Source: Bdellovibrionales bacterium
Lineage (GTDB): Bacteria > Bdellovibrionota > Bdellovibrionia > Bdellovibrionales > Bdellovibrionaceae
NCBI GenBank assembly: GCA_016713585.1
Contig: JADJOV010000003.1
Location: 1-64,000 of the forward strand
DNA: 64,000 nt
Direction of reading: 5' to 3'
Part shown: positions 1 through 7,059 of the stretch, piece by piece
Layout of the letters: every line of letters begins with the position of its first letter
How positions within the stretch are numbered: the first letter of the stretch is position 1
Translations under genes and position numbers: made by a program
Notes under the pieces: model-generated
Databases searched by the model: none
What the model was told of the DNA's origin: nothing
The model's input: only the letters and a program-made list of their open reading frames with translations

Positions 1-440
1 AATGCTTTATCAGAATCGTAAATATCATAGTAGGCTTTTTTGTAGCAGTTAGAAGTCGCCACATTTCCGCCATTTTTACACAACAAAATTGATTTATCCG
101 TGCTGTACATTGTATTGTACGCATCTTGGTAGCAATCAACAGTTTGAGTTGTTCCGCCACCAGCGCATAAATCTTGCGCTTTATCTTGATTGTAAAGAAT
201 ATTGTAGGCTTTTGAAAAACAGGAGGAAGGGTCGCCGACTGATTGTTGGTTAGCAATTTGAATGGCAGAACTTAAGAGGCTCTCTATTCTATCTAAATCT
301 GAGAATGAAATTGAATTTCTTGAAACAGCGTTGTTAAGCGTAGAGATTTTGGTTAGGACCGCGTCTTTATCAGCGGCGTGAACTGTCATTTGGCACCAGC
401 ACAGTGCAAAAAGGGTTAAAGATTTTAAAAATGGTTTCAT
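1..440 (-). CDS. Secreted protein with 29-residue Cys repeats (3' end outside window)
   Basis: An uninterrupted minus-strand reading frame starts at the ATG complementary to 438-440 and runs off the left edge; 146 residues are visible. Residues 1 to about 23 form a signal peptide (hydrophobic core LTLFALCW, cleavage near HAA). From residue 74 the protein is a tandem repeat: Cys74, Cys103 and Cys132 are 29 apart, and each is followed 18 residues later by a second Cys (92, 121). The pattern is C-x3-A-Y-x4-Y-x2-D-K-[AS]-x3-C, then a Gly/Thr-rich linker. The same spacing occurs in the protein at 25882-26568. I do not recognise a named family. Paired cysteines in an exported protein suggest disulfide-stabilised repeats, but this is inference. 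Confidence 0.75.
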   Translation of the reverse strand, partial: MKPFLKSLTLFALCWCQMTVHAADKDAVLTKISTLNNAVSRNSISFSDLDRIESLLSSAIQIANQQSVGDPSSCFSKAYNILYNQDKAQDLCAGGGTTQTVDCYQDAYNTMYSTDKSILLCKNGGNVATSNCYKKAYYDIYDSDKA

Positions 441-569
441 ATTGCCCCCGCGATTTTGTTTTTTTAGGTCGTTAAAACAATTGTTGAATAGCCGACAACG
501 GCGAAGCAAGGAGTGTACCAGGTCAATCGGGGTATGTTGGCCCCACTCTTTAAGTGTGAGACGTTGACG

Positions 570-1328
570 TTATAACTTTTTTTGGGCCCAAATCACATAG
601 TGACGGGCAAGGAGGCTTCGAAATGGATAGAGGGCGAGGCGACTTTTGAATGAGCTTGGTCCTTTTGCGAACAATACTTTAAGTAAGAAGAATGGATAAA
701 AAATGAGGGCCAAGGGTAACCAGGCAATATCTTCCCAGTAAATTGATGTGTATTTAATATTAATATTAACAAAATCATATCGTTCAAAAAGCATGATGAG
801 AGCCTGGGGAGTCATAATGTTCCAGTTTCCTTCATTTCGGTCGTAAAAAAGTTTAAACCGCTTGAAATGCCCAAAAAACAAAAAGTTCACGCGATCTCTC
901 ATGGTCATAATATTGTCATTGGTCACGATCGCATGCCCCCCTGGCGTCAGGGCGTGATGGAATTGCTGGAATAAGTCGTGAATGCCATCGAAGCACATCA
1001 CTCCACTGATACAGGTGATTGCCTCAACTTCCTTAGGATTTTGTTCAGCGAAATAGGCCTGAGCGTTTTGTTTGAAGAAAGTGAAAGTGTTTCCATCCTT
1101 AGAGGCGGGCGTTTCACCGTGACGGAATCCTCCAGAGGCGAACCGATCAATCCCAACGAGTTGCGCTGTTGGAAATTCGGTAGAAATGAAATTCAAAAAC
1201 TCACCCTCTCCACAAGGAACATCAATTAAAGATTTTAAGGAACGATTCGGAAAGAAACGATTGAGCAGTGAGAAGACAAGAGCATTGACACTTTTTTGCG
1301 TATTACCCTTGGGAACTTTATTTTTCAT
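570..1328 (-). CDS. Class I SAM-dependent methyltransferase
   Basis: This 252-residue protein has the Rossmann methyltransferase motif I at residues 34-44 (LIDVPCGEGEF), followed by an acidic loop LVGIDRF and a motif II-like region ending in GGHAIVTNDN. The C-terminal third is hydrophobic (LPLALIFYPFFLLKVLF near residues 203-219), so it may sit on the membrane. The family transfers a methyl group from S-adenosylmethionine; the substrate cannot be read from the sequence. It stands alone, with no operon partner in the same direction close by. The ATG start is followed by a basic N-terminus. The methyltransferase fold is clear, the specific role unknown. Confidence 0.7.
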   Translation of the reverse strand: MKNKVPKGNTQKSVNALVFSLLNRFFPNRSLKSLIDVPCGEGEFLNFISTEFPTAQLVGIDRFASGGFRHGETPASKDGNTFTFFKQNAQAYFAEQNPKEVEAITCISGVMCFDGIHDLFQQFHHALTPGGHAIVTNDNIMTMRDRVNFLFFGHFKRFKLFYDRNEGNWNIMTPQALIMLFERYDFVNINIKYTSIYWEDIAWLPLALIFYPFFLLKVLFAKGPSSFKSRLALYPFRSLLARHYVIWAQKKL

Positions 1329-1412
1329 CGGCTAATCTCCTAAGCAAACTGATGTCAATATCTAAAAAGATCATAGAGTCTGTCATTGGTAAAATCTTCC
1401 AAGTGGGACAGA

Positions 1413-1966
1413 TTAGTAGCCCCATAGAATACCAAGGCCAAATAATATAAAGAGTCCGCTCGCGGCCGGTTAATCCAAAGCATAGGGATTTTTTCGGTAA
1501 ATTTATGGCCTAGGGAAGACAGCAAGTCCGTCCGCTCCGAGCATTCCCAGGGTTGTTCCAAGGGTTACGAGTAGGGCATCAGCAAATTTGCTCCTAGAGC
1601 TAAAGTTGCCAATTGGGTCTTGTCCCCCATTTCAGCAAAAAAGAAGGCAACCGTGGTGGTCAAAAACGGGCCGAAGCGATGCTTATTTTCAAAGCTTTCA
1701 TCTTTGTCAGGAACCAAAATCCAAAGGCCGAATCCAATGAATGTGAAAGCAAGAAGCCACTTCAATTGGTGTTGTGAAAGGTACTGACTGACAAAAGAGC
1801 CGACATAACTTGCAAGCGCGTGATTGAGAAGAGTGGCAACCAATATTCCAGCCATGATGGGCCAAGGTTTCCGGAATTTTGCAGCCAAAAGGAGGGCGAG
1901 CAGCTGAGTTTTATCGCCCATCTCGCTCAAGAAAACCAAGAGAAATGATTTGATAATAATTTCCAA
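1413..1966 (-). CDS. GDT1/TMEM165 (UPF0016) family cation transporter, frameshifted
   Basis: Two copies of the UPF0016 signature E-M-G-D-K-T-Q are visible (FLSEMGDKTQLLALLL near the N-terminus and FFAEMGDKTQLATLAL near residue 112), each in a hydrophobic helix; this duplicated signature defines the family of Mn2+/Ca2+ exporters. The first frame stops at 1565 after LLMPYS, but the expected continuation VTLGTTLGMLGADGLAVF is encoded immediately downstream in another frame, then GHKFTEKIPMLWINR in a third, and ASGLFILFGLGILWGY before a stop at 1413. Three single-base indels, two of them in C runs, restore a protein of about 185 residues, the normal family size. Sequencing error is more likely than decay, though decay cannot be excluded. 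Confidence 0.8.
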
Positions 1967-2187
1967 TTAACACTCCAGTTGTACTTTAGAAAGATCTGAT
2001 CTCACGCTAGGTCTTCCAAGCAGGTGAATTGTCGCCCCGCTCAAGTGATTTCAGTGAAATTGAACATAGAACCCATGGACGCTATTTGTCAGGGGTCGAT
2101 AAAGCATGACTATGCAAAGGGCGAATTCTTTACTTGATTTTTAGAGATGAAGGTGAGAACTCTCTCTTAAATACTGAGGGGATATCA

Positions 2188-2637
2188 TTGACTCTGCCTG
2201 ATTTAGAACAAAAATACCGACTGCGGTTGTCAAAAGCTATACGACATTTAGAATATTCATTTAATAAAGTGAATAAGATGCCAGTTCGACTTGAGGAAAA
2301 CGATGAAGAATCGCTGGAAACCTGGGAAAGTTTTTGTGCCCGTTTCGCCAGAGTTGTCGATATTTTCTTAACTAAATGGATTAAATTGAAAGTTAAATCG
2401 AGCGACCCAGCATTTGATGGAAGTTTGAGGGATTATCTAAATCAAGCAGAAAAAATGAAACTTATTTCAGGTGTTGATCGTTGGTTGGCAACTCGAGAAC
2501 TTCGGAATATTCAGGCACATGATTATACGGATGATGAGCTGGAGAAGTTTCTTTTGTCATTAAAATTGGAATCAAAATTTATTATTGACGAATTGAAGGA
2601 TTTTAAAATTGCGATTCAGCCCCCAAGAAAAAAATAA
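2188..2637 (+). CDS. HEPN-domain toxin of a HEPN/MNT pair
   Basis: A mostly helical 149-residue protein carrying the HEPN ribonuclease/AMPylation-target motif R-x4-H as RNIQAH (residues 106-111), next to an acidic H-D-Y-T-D-D stretch. It overlaps the downstream nucleotidyltransferase gene by 29 nt, the arrangement of type VII (HepT/MntA) toxin-antitoxin modules, in which the HEPN protein is an RNase toxin silenced by AMPylation. The frame is open from a TTG at 2134, but TTG 2188 has a GAGGGG Shine-Dalgarno 7 nt upstream and begins just before the conserved helical part, so I prefer it. Assignment as toxin rests on motif plus neighbour. Confidence 0.75.
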   Translation: MTLPDLEQKYRLRLSKAIRHLEYSFNKVNKMPVRLEENDEESLETWESFCARFARVVDIFLTKWIKLKVKSSDPAFDGSLRDYLNQAEKMKLISGVDRWLATRELRNIQAHDYTDDELEKFLLSLKLESKFIIDELKDFKIAIQPPRKK

Positions 2638-2941
2638 AGTTATTCAAGGATTGTTTGAGTTTTCAGAAGTTCCCTCGCAGGCTGAGGTTTTTCTTTTTGG
2701 GAGTCGAACAGACTCCGCCAAACTTGGTGGGGATATTGATTTACTTCTTTTGGTTCCTTTGATTAATCTAAATATCCTTCAAAGCATAAAGCCTCGACTC
2801 ATTGTTAATATCAAAAAATATCTTGGTGAGCAAAAGGTAGATCTTACGATTCTCTCATTAGAAACCTGTCAGAATGATCCCTTCTTCCAGTCAATCGAAT
2901 CTCAACTGATTCGTCTTAATGAGAACAATAGGCGCACATAG
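2609..2941 (+). CDS. MNT-type minimal nucleotidyltransferase antitoxin
   Basis: A 110-residue protein with the polymerase-beta-superfamily signature G-S-x9-D-x-D: FLFGSRTD at residues 28-35 followed by GGDIDLLLLV, giving Gly31-Ser32 and the metal-binding pair Asp42/Asp44. Minimal nucleotidyltransferases of this size pair with HEPN toxins and AMPylate them near the R-x4-H motif. The gene starts at TTG 2609, with AAGGA at 2596-2600, inside the end of the HEPN gene, so translation is probably coupled. Both genes are AT-richer than the housekeeping genes nearby, in keeping with an accessory module. Confidence 0.8.
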   Translation: MRFSPQEKNKVIQGLFEFSEVPSQAEVFLFGSRTDSAKLGGDIDLLLLVPLINLNILQSIKPRLIVNIKKYLGEQKVDLTILSLETCQNDPFFQSIESQLIRLNENNRRT

Positions 2942-3018
2942 GCTCGCTGAGTCATTTCATTGACTTCAGATTCAGCTTCAGATGATGTTTTGCAAAGCTA
3001 TCAGAAATTGGAGATTTT

Positions 3019-3453
3019 ATGACAGTTCCTTCGGGCGTCAAAATGAGCGGGATATATCAAGGTGAAAAGCATTGCGAGCTGAGTCATGGACCTTCCGGGT
3101 CCAAGATTGAGACTGATGCGCCTAAGGATAACCACGGAAAAGGGGAGAGATTTTCCCCGACTGATTTAGTTGGAGCAGCCCTTGGGAGTTGCATTGTGAC
3201 GACAATGGCAATCTTAACTGAAAAAGATGGATTGGATCTTACGGGGGTTCAATTTGAGGTTCAGAAGATTATGGGTTCAAATCCTCGTCGAATTTCTGAG
3301 TTATTCGTTTCGTTGAATCTGCCAAAGAATCTAGCTGTGGAGCAGCGACTGCGACTCGAGGAGATAGCTCGAAGCTGTCCCGTTCAAATGAGTCTTCATC
3401 CCAATATCAAAGTTCACCTTCAGTTTAATTATTGTAATAGGGACCATAGCTGA
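3019..3453 (+). CDS. OsmC/Ohr family peroxiredoxin-like protein
   Basis: A 144-residue protein matching the OsmC fold in length and motifs. The first conserved cysteine is Cys58 in ALGSCIVTTMAI and the second is Cys120 in ARSCPVQMSLHPN, the classic pair of organic-hydroperoxide-reducing OsmC/Ohr proteins. F-S-P-T-D-L-V-G-A-A-L-G before the first Cys is the usual family helix start. The family is cytoplasmic and reduces organic peroxides through a Cys pair recycled by dithiols. It is monocistronic and convergent with the cytochrome gene. The start ATG has TTGGAGAT upstream as a ribosome binding site. Confidence 0.85.
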   Translation: MTVPSGVKMSGIYQGEKHCELSHGPSGSKIETDAPKDNHGKGERFSPTDLVGAALGSCIVTTMAILTEKDGLDLTGVQFEVQKIMGSNPRRISELFVSLNLPKNLAVEQRLRLEEIARSCPVQMSLHPNIKVHLQFNYCNRDHS

Positions 3454-3465
3454 CCGGTTAGGTTT

Positions 3466-3828
3466 TTATTTTTTTTGAGGAGTCTGAGCTGGCGGGCGTA
3501 GTGTTCCGCGGTGGCACATGTAGCAATTGGCGAGAGGTCCTTTGATTCCGTCAAAGCCATTTTCTTTCATAATGGAAACCATTTTTGCGTGGTCTTGCCC
3601 GACTTTAAAACTCTTAAATGAGTTCTCTTTGAAATTCTTGATGTTGTGGCATTCCGTGCAGGTGACACCGAGATCTTGAGACCATTGCACCATTTGTTTG
3701 CGAACAATTTCTTCTTCAGATTTTATCTGCGCCGGACTTTCGCCATAACCTTTCGGGACTGCGAAAAAGGCGAGTATGAGGAAACCTAGTAGATAAGGAT
3801 ACGGACAAACATAGATTCGTTGATTCAT
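3466..3828 (-). CDS. Small dihaem c-type cytochrome (photosynthetic reaction-centre cytochrome-like)
   Basis: Two haem c-binding motifs are present, CTECH and CYMCH, about 50 residues apart, in a roughly 120-residue exported protein. The text between them (NIKNFKENSFKSFKVGQDHAKMV) resembles the single-unit repeat of the reaction-centre cytochrome c family, found widely in non-photosynthetic bacteria. I start at the ATG complementary to 3826-3828 because it directly precedes a signal peptide (YLLGFLILAFFAVPKGYG); the longer frame from 3870 would put extra charged residues before it and run into the repeated operator at 3858. Expected role: periplasmic electron transfer. Divergent from the protease gene at 3989. 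Confidence 0.75.
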   Translation of the reverse strand: MNQRIYVCPYPYLLGFLILAFFAVPKGYGESPAQIKSEEEIVRKQMVQWSQDLGVTCTECHNIKNFKENSFKSFKVGQDHAKMVSIMKENGFDGIKGPLANCYMCHRGTLRPPAQTPQKK

Positions 3829-3857
3829 TGGTATATTTGACCTGAGGGATAAGCATT

Positions 3858-3900
3858 TTGTCACGGACAAATAGTTGGGAAATTGTCACGGACAAACAGT
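3858..3900. promoter_or_regulatory. Two direct copies of a palindromic 18-bp element (candidate operator)
   Basis: TTGTCACGGACAAATAGT at 3858-3875 is repeated at 3883-3900 with one change (T to C), a 25-bp period. Each copy contains the inverted repeat TTGTC-N3-GACAA. They sit in the divergent region between the cytochrome gene (minus) and the protease gene (plus). Two in-phase palindromes about 2.4 helical turns apart look like tandem dimer-binding sites for a repressor or activator controlling one or both genes. The binding protein is unknown. Confidence 0.55.
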
Positions 3901-3988
3901 CAGAGAAAAGTCAGGGCAAATCGTCGAAAGGGAATAGGCTTGTTTCAAATTCCTTGCAATAGAATGGAAGATTCGAAACTATTAAAGG

Positions 3989-5429
3989 ATGCGATTTATC
4001 AACTTGTTCGTTTCTCTTCTTGGCTCGATTGCTGTTTCTCTCTCCATCGCGGGCAATTCAAACGCGTCATCGCCACCCAGTCAGGACGAAAGACTGAGGT
4101 CTCGCCTCAATATGGCCTATCCCATCCGTTGTGCTAATTTAGATGAGTGTCCTTCTTGGGTTGTTGGCATTGTGACCAATCAAGGGGGCTGGCAACCCAA
4201 CGGCCTCCCAAAATCCTCAAGGGGTGCAGCAGGCCCGTGTCGGAGTTTGTTCTGGGAGTTTAGTGGCTCCAGATATTGTCGCAACTAATCTCCATTGCCT
4301 GCCCCCGAGCCTAACAATGCGGGACCAGCCTTGCAGTGAAGAGATTTCTTTCCAATTCCCAAAGACCAATTCTGAGCCTGTTTTGACTGTTGGCTGCGAA
4401 AAAATTTTGGCCTTGTCGCCGCCCCTCGAAGGGGATTTTTTGCGACCAGACTATGCCTTTCTAAAATTAGCGACACCCGTTCGCGGAAGGTTGCCCGTTC
4501 CAGTGTCGACTGAGGGAATCGGGGATTTGACCCGGTTGACTATTTACAAAATTGATCCAACTCCGCTCGGGTCTGAGCCTGGTGCCGGGATGGAGGGGAT
4601 TGTGAAGAAAGTGGAGTGTAAAGCAGTTCAAGGTTCGATTATGAATCCCTACTATCAAAGCCAGACAAGCCCCCTGGTCATGTTGAGTCCTTGTCCAATT
4701 ATCAAGGGGAACTCAGGATCTGGATTGATTGCGGATGATGGAACTTTGCGTGGATTTGTGAGCAGCTATGGAGAGCTCCTGGTTCCTGAAAAGCTTAAGA
4801 AGAAACTCAAGGAGCAGGTTGAGAAATTTGAATCGGCCTCCGGGACCAATATGAGTTGTGTGCCTTGGCCTGTGGGTGACGGGAGTCTTCCAAAGAGTGA
4901 AGCTTGTCGAGTTCAAACCGATGAAAAGACTCGACAGAAGTTGGTCGATACTCTGCTCAAAACAGAGATTCAGAAATCCTTAGATGAGATTAATTTAAAG
5001 GTTAATAAGCAGTTTAAGAGTTTTGAGTTGGCTGGGAGTCAGTTGTTTTTTTGGCAGGTGGTCAAGGCAGAACTAGCATCGGAGGAAAGAGACGCGGGAG
5101 TCATGGCGAGAGCACAAGTTCGACCAATGTGTCTGCTTCCCGCCATAAACTCCATTTTGCCATACAAAACTAAGCTCAAGGATAAGGCTGTCTTAATGCC
5201 GATGAAGGTCTCAGATTATTTGATTCGGGAGAGATTTGATGTTTACCTTCGCTACCAAGCCCTTGTTGAAGAGAAGGTTCATAACTTCAAAGCGAAATTA
5301 ATTCCGAGAGATCTTTTGCGAGAAAAAAACATCGAAATTGCGTTGCTGTTTGATGATGGCAATATCGAAACCGAAGACAAATACAAACTGAATCTCTGCT
5401 ATGCTCGAGATAGGGAAAAGCCTTTATAA
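3989..5429 (+). CDS. Secreted trypsin-like serine protease, frameshifted
   Basis: The first frame (from ATG 3989) supplies a signal peptide (FVSLLGSIAVSLSIAG) and the start of the mature protein (YPIRCANLDECPSWVVGIV). A second frame from about 4205 carries the protease core: GVCSGSLVAPDIVATNLHC with the catalytic His, DYAFLKL with the catalytic Asp, and KGNSGSGLI with the nucleophilic Ser, the G-N-S-G-S-G form used by S1/S46-like bacterial proteases. The frames meet in CTCCCAAAATCC, a pair of short homopolymers, so one indel explains the break. The reconstructed protein has about 480 residues and a roughly 200-residue C-terminal region of unknown function after the catalytic domain. Several cysteines suggest a periplasmic or extracellular location. 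Confidence 0.75.
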
Positions 5430-5595
5430 TTAATTGCACCCTCTTTACGCACGGCACAATTTTGATGTAGCTATGGTCACTCGCTTAGCTGCGTCCGAGT
5501 TGGGTGCCATTTTATCGAGCCATTTTGTTGACCAGTCAAAACTCCCAGTGCTACCGATAATGCTCTATCTGAGTTTAGGAGCGAAGGAGCTAGTG

Positions 5596-6966
5596 ATGAA
5601 TACCAGTGAGCCCCCAAAAAAAGTTGTAAGAAATTTGCCTGATCTTGCCGCTTTAGTGGGATTAAGTAAACGACGTGGATTTGTCTTCCAGAGCTCTGAG
5701 ATTTACGGAGGCCTTGGGAGCTGTTGGGATTATGGACCCTTGGGTTCGCTGCTAAAGCTTAATGTCAAGAAAGCTTGGTGGAACGCGATGACACGTCGGG
5801 CAGATATTGTGGGTTTGGACGCATCGATTTTAATGCATCCGACTGTTTGGAAAGCATCTGGTCATGTGGATGGTTTTACTGATCCACTCGTCGATTGTAA
5901 GGACTGCAAAACGCGATTTAGGTCCGACAATACAGATTCCTATTTGAAGGATAAAAAATGCCCTCAATGTGGCTCCAAAAATCTATCTGAACCCAGATTG
6001 TTTAACTTGATGTTTAAGACTCATATGGGGCCGGTTGAGGACGCAGGGAGTGTGGTCTATCTTCGACCTGAAACCGCGCAAGGGCATTTTGTGAATTTTC
6101 TTAATTGCCAGCAGAGTTCTCGGTATAAGATTCCATTCGGAATCGCAGCTATCGGAAAATCCTTTCGCAATGAGATTACGCCTGGGAATTTTATTTTTCG
6201 AACCAGAGAATTTGAACAGATGGAAATGCAATATTTTGTTAAACCTGGAACGGACGCTGGTTTTTTTGACACCTGGAAAGAAACTCGGTGGAATTTTTAT
6301 CTCAAATATAAACTCAAAGCTGAGAATCTTAGGTTTCACCCTCATGGCCCAACTGAACTGGCTCACTATGCGAAGGCAGCGGTCGATGTTCAGTATAATT
6401 TTCCAATGGGTTTTTCTGAGCTTGAAGGAATTCATAATCGAGGAGATTTTGACCTCACTCAACATATGAAATTTTCAGGAAAGTCTCTGGAGTATTTTGA
6501 TGAGGCCGGCAAAGAAAAATTTATTCCTTACGTGATTGAGACCGCGGTGGGATGTGATCGTTTAGTCTTGGCATTTTTGTGCGATGCCTATCGTGAGGAA
6601 GTTACTCTGGATGAGGCGGGAAAAGAAGATGTTCGAGTCGTGCTTGGGTTACATCCAGACCTGGCGCCTATCAAGGTTGGAATTTTGCCGCTCTCTAAAA
6701 AGGAAGAGCTTTCGTCGGTCGGTCTGCGGTTACGTGATCAACTGGCAGAGGACTTTGATGTTAATTATGATGAGGCCGCATCCATTGGAAAAAGATATCG
6801 ACGCCAGGATGAGATTGGAACTCCATTTTGTGTCACTGTGGATTTTGAAACTGCCAATGATCAGGCGGTCACAGTTCGTCATCGAGATAAGATGACACAG
6901 GACCGGGTCAATCTGACTCAATTGAATCGTTATGTTTTTGAAAATTTAAAGGATTTCTATAAGTAA
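5596..6966 (+). CDS. glyQS: Glycyl-tRNA synthetase, dimeric (alpha2) type
   Basis: A 456-residue class II aminoacyl-tRNA synthetase. Diagnostic segments are GFVFQSSEIYGGLGSCWDYG near the N-terminus, a zinc ribbon around residues 100-136 (CKDC and CPQC), motif 2 in SFRNEITPGNFIFRTREFEQ, and motif 3 as ETAVGCDRLVLAFL. The C-terminal anticodon-binding domain follows (APIKVGILPL to the end). It charges tRNA-Gly with glycine using ATP. The frame is open further upstream, but ATG 5596 has AAGGAG 7 nt before it and matches the family N-terminus, so it is the likely start. This is the single-polypeptide enzyme rather than the glyQ/glyS alpha2beta2 form. Confidence 0.95.
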   Translation: MNTSEPPKKVVRNLPDLAALVGLSKRRGFVFQSSEIYGGLGSCWDYGPLGSLLKLNVKKAWWNAMTRRADIVGLDASILMHPTVWKASGHVDGFTDPLVDCKDCKTRFRSDNTDSYLKDKKCPQCGSKNLSEPRLFNLMFKTHMGPVEDAGSVVYLRPETAQGHFVNFLNCQQSSRYKIPFGIAAIGKSFRNEITPGNFIFRTREFEQMEMQYFVKPGTDAGFFDTWKETRWNFYLKYKLKAENLRFHPHGPTELAHYAKAAVDVQYNFPMGFSELEGIHNRGDFDLTQHMKFSGKSLEYFDEAGKEKFIPYVIETAVGCDRLVLAFLCDAYREEVTLDEAGKEDVRVVLGLHPDLAPIKVGILPLSKKEELSSVGLRLRDQLAEDFDVNYDEAASIGKRYRRQDEIGTPFCVTVDFETANDQAVTVRHRDKMTQDRVNLTQLNRYVFENLKDFYK

Positions 6967-7059
6967 GTAGCAAAATTAAGTGATTTAGAATGATCTCAAA
7001 TTTAAGAATGATCTAAAAAAAAACGGATGATTTCACAAAGACCAGGGGTGGGGGGAAAG

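Noticed and set aside
978..1229. Plus-strand frame of 83 residues inside the methyltransferase gene
   Set aside because: It is antisense to a clear methyltransferase, has no ribosome binding site and no recognisable content.
3883..4137. 84-residue frame overlapping the protease signal peptide
   Set aside because: It is in a different frame from the protease signal peptide, is rich in Arg/Lys/Cys without pattern, and starts inside the operator repeat.
5470..5595. T-box or glycine riboswitch upstream of glyQS
   Set aside because: No T-box bulge or glycine aptamer core was found in the 160 bp leader.
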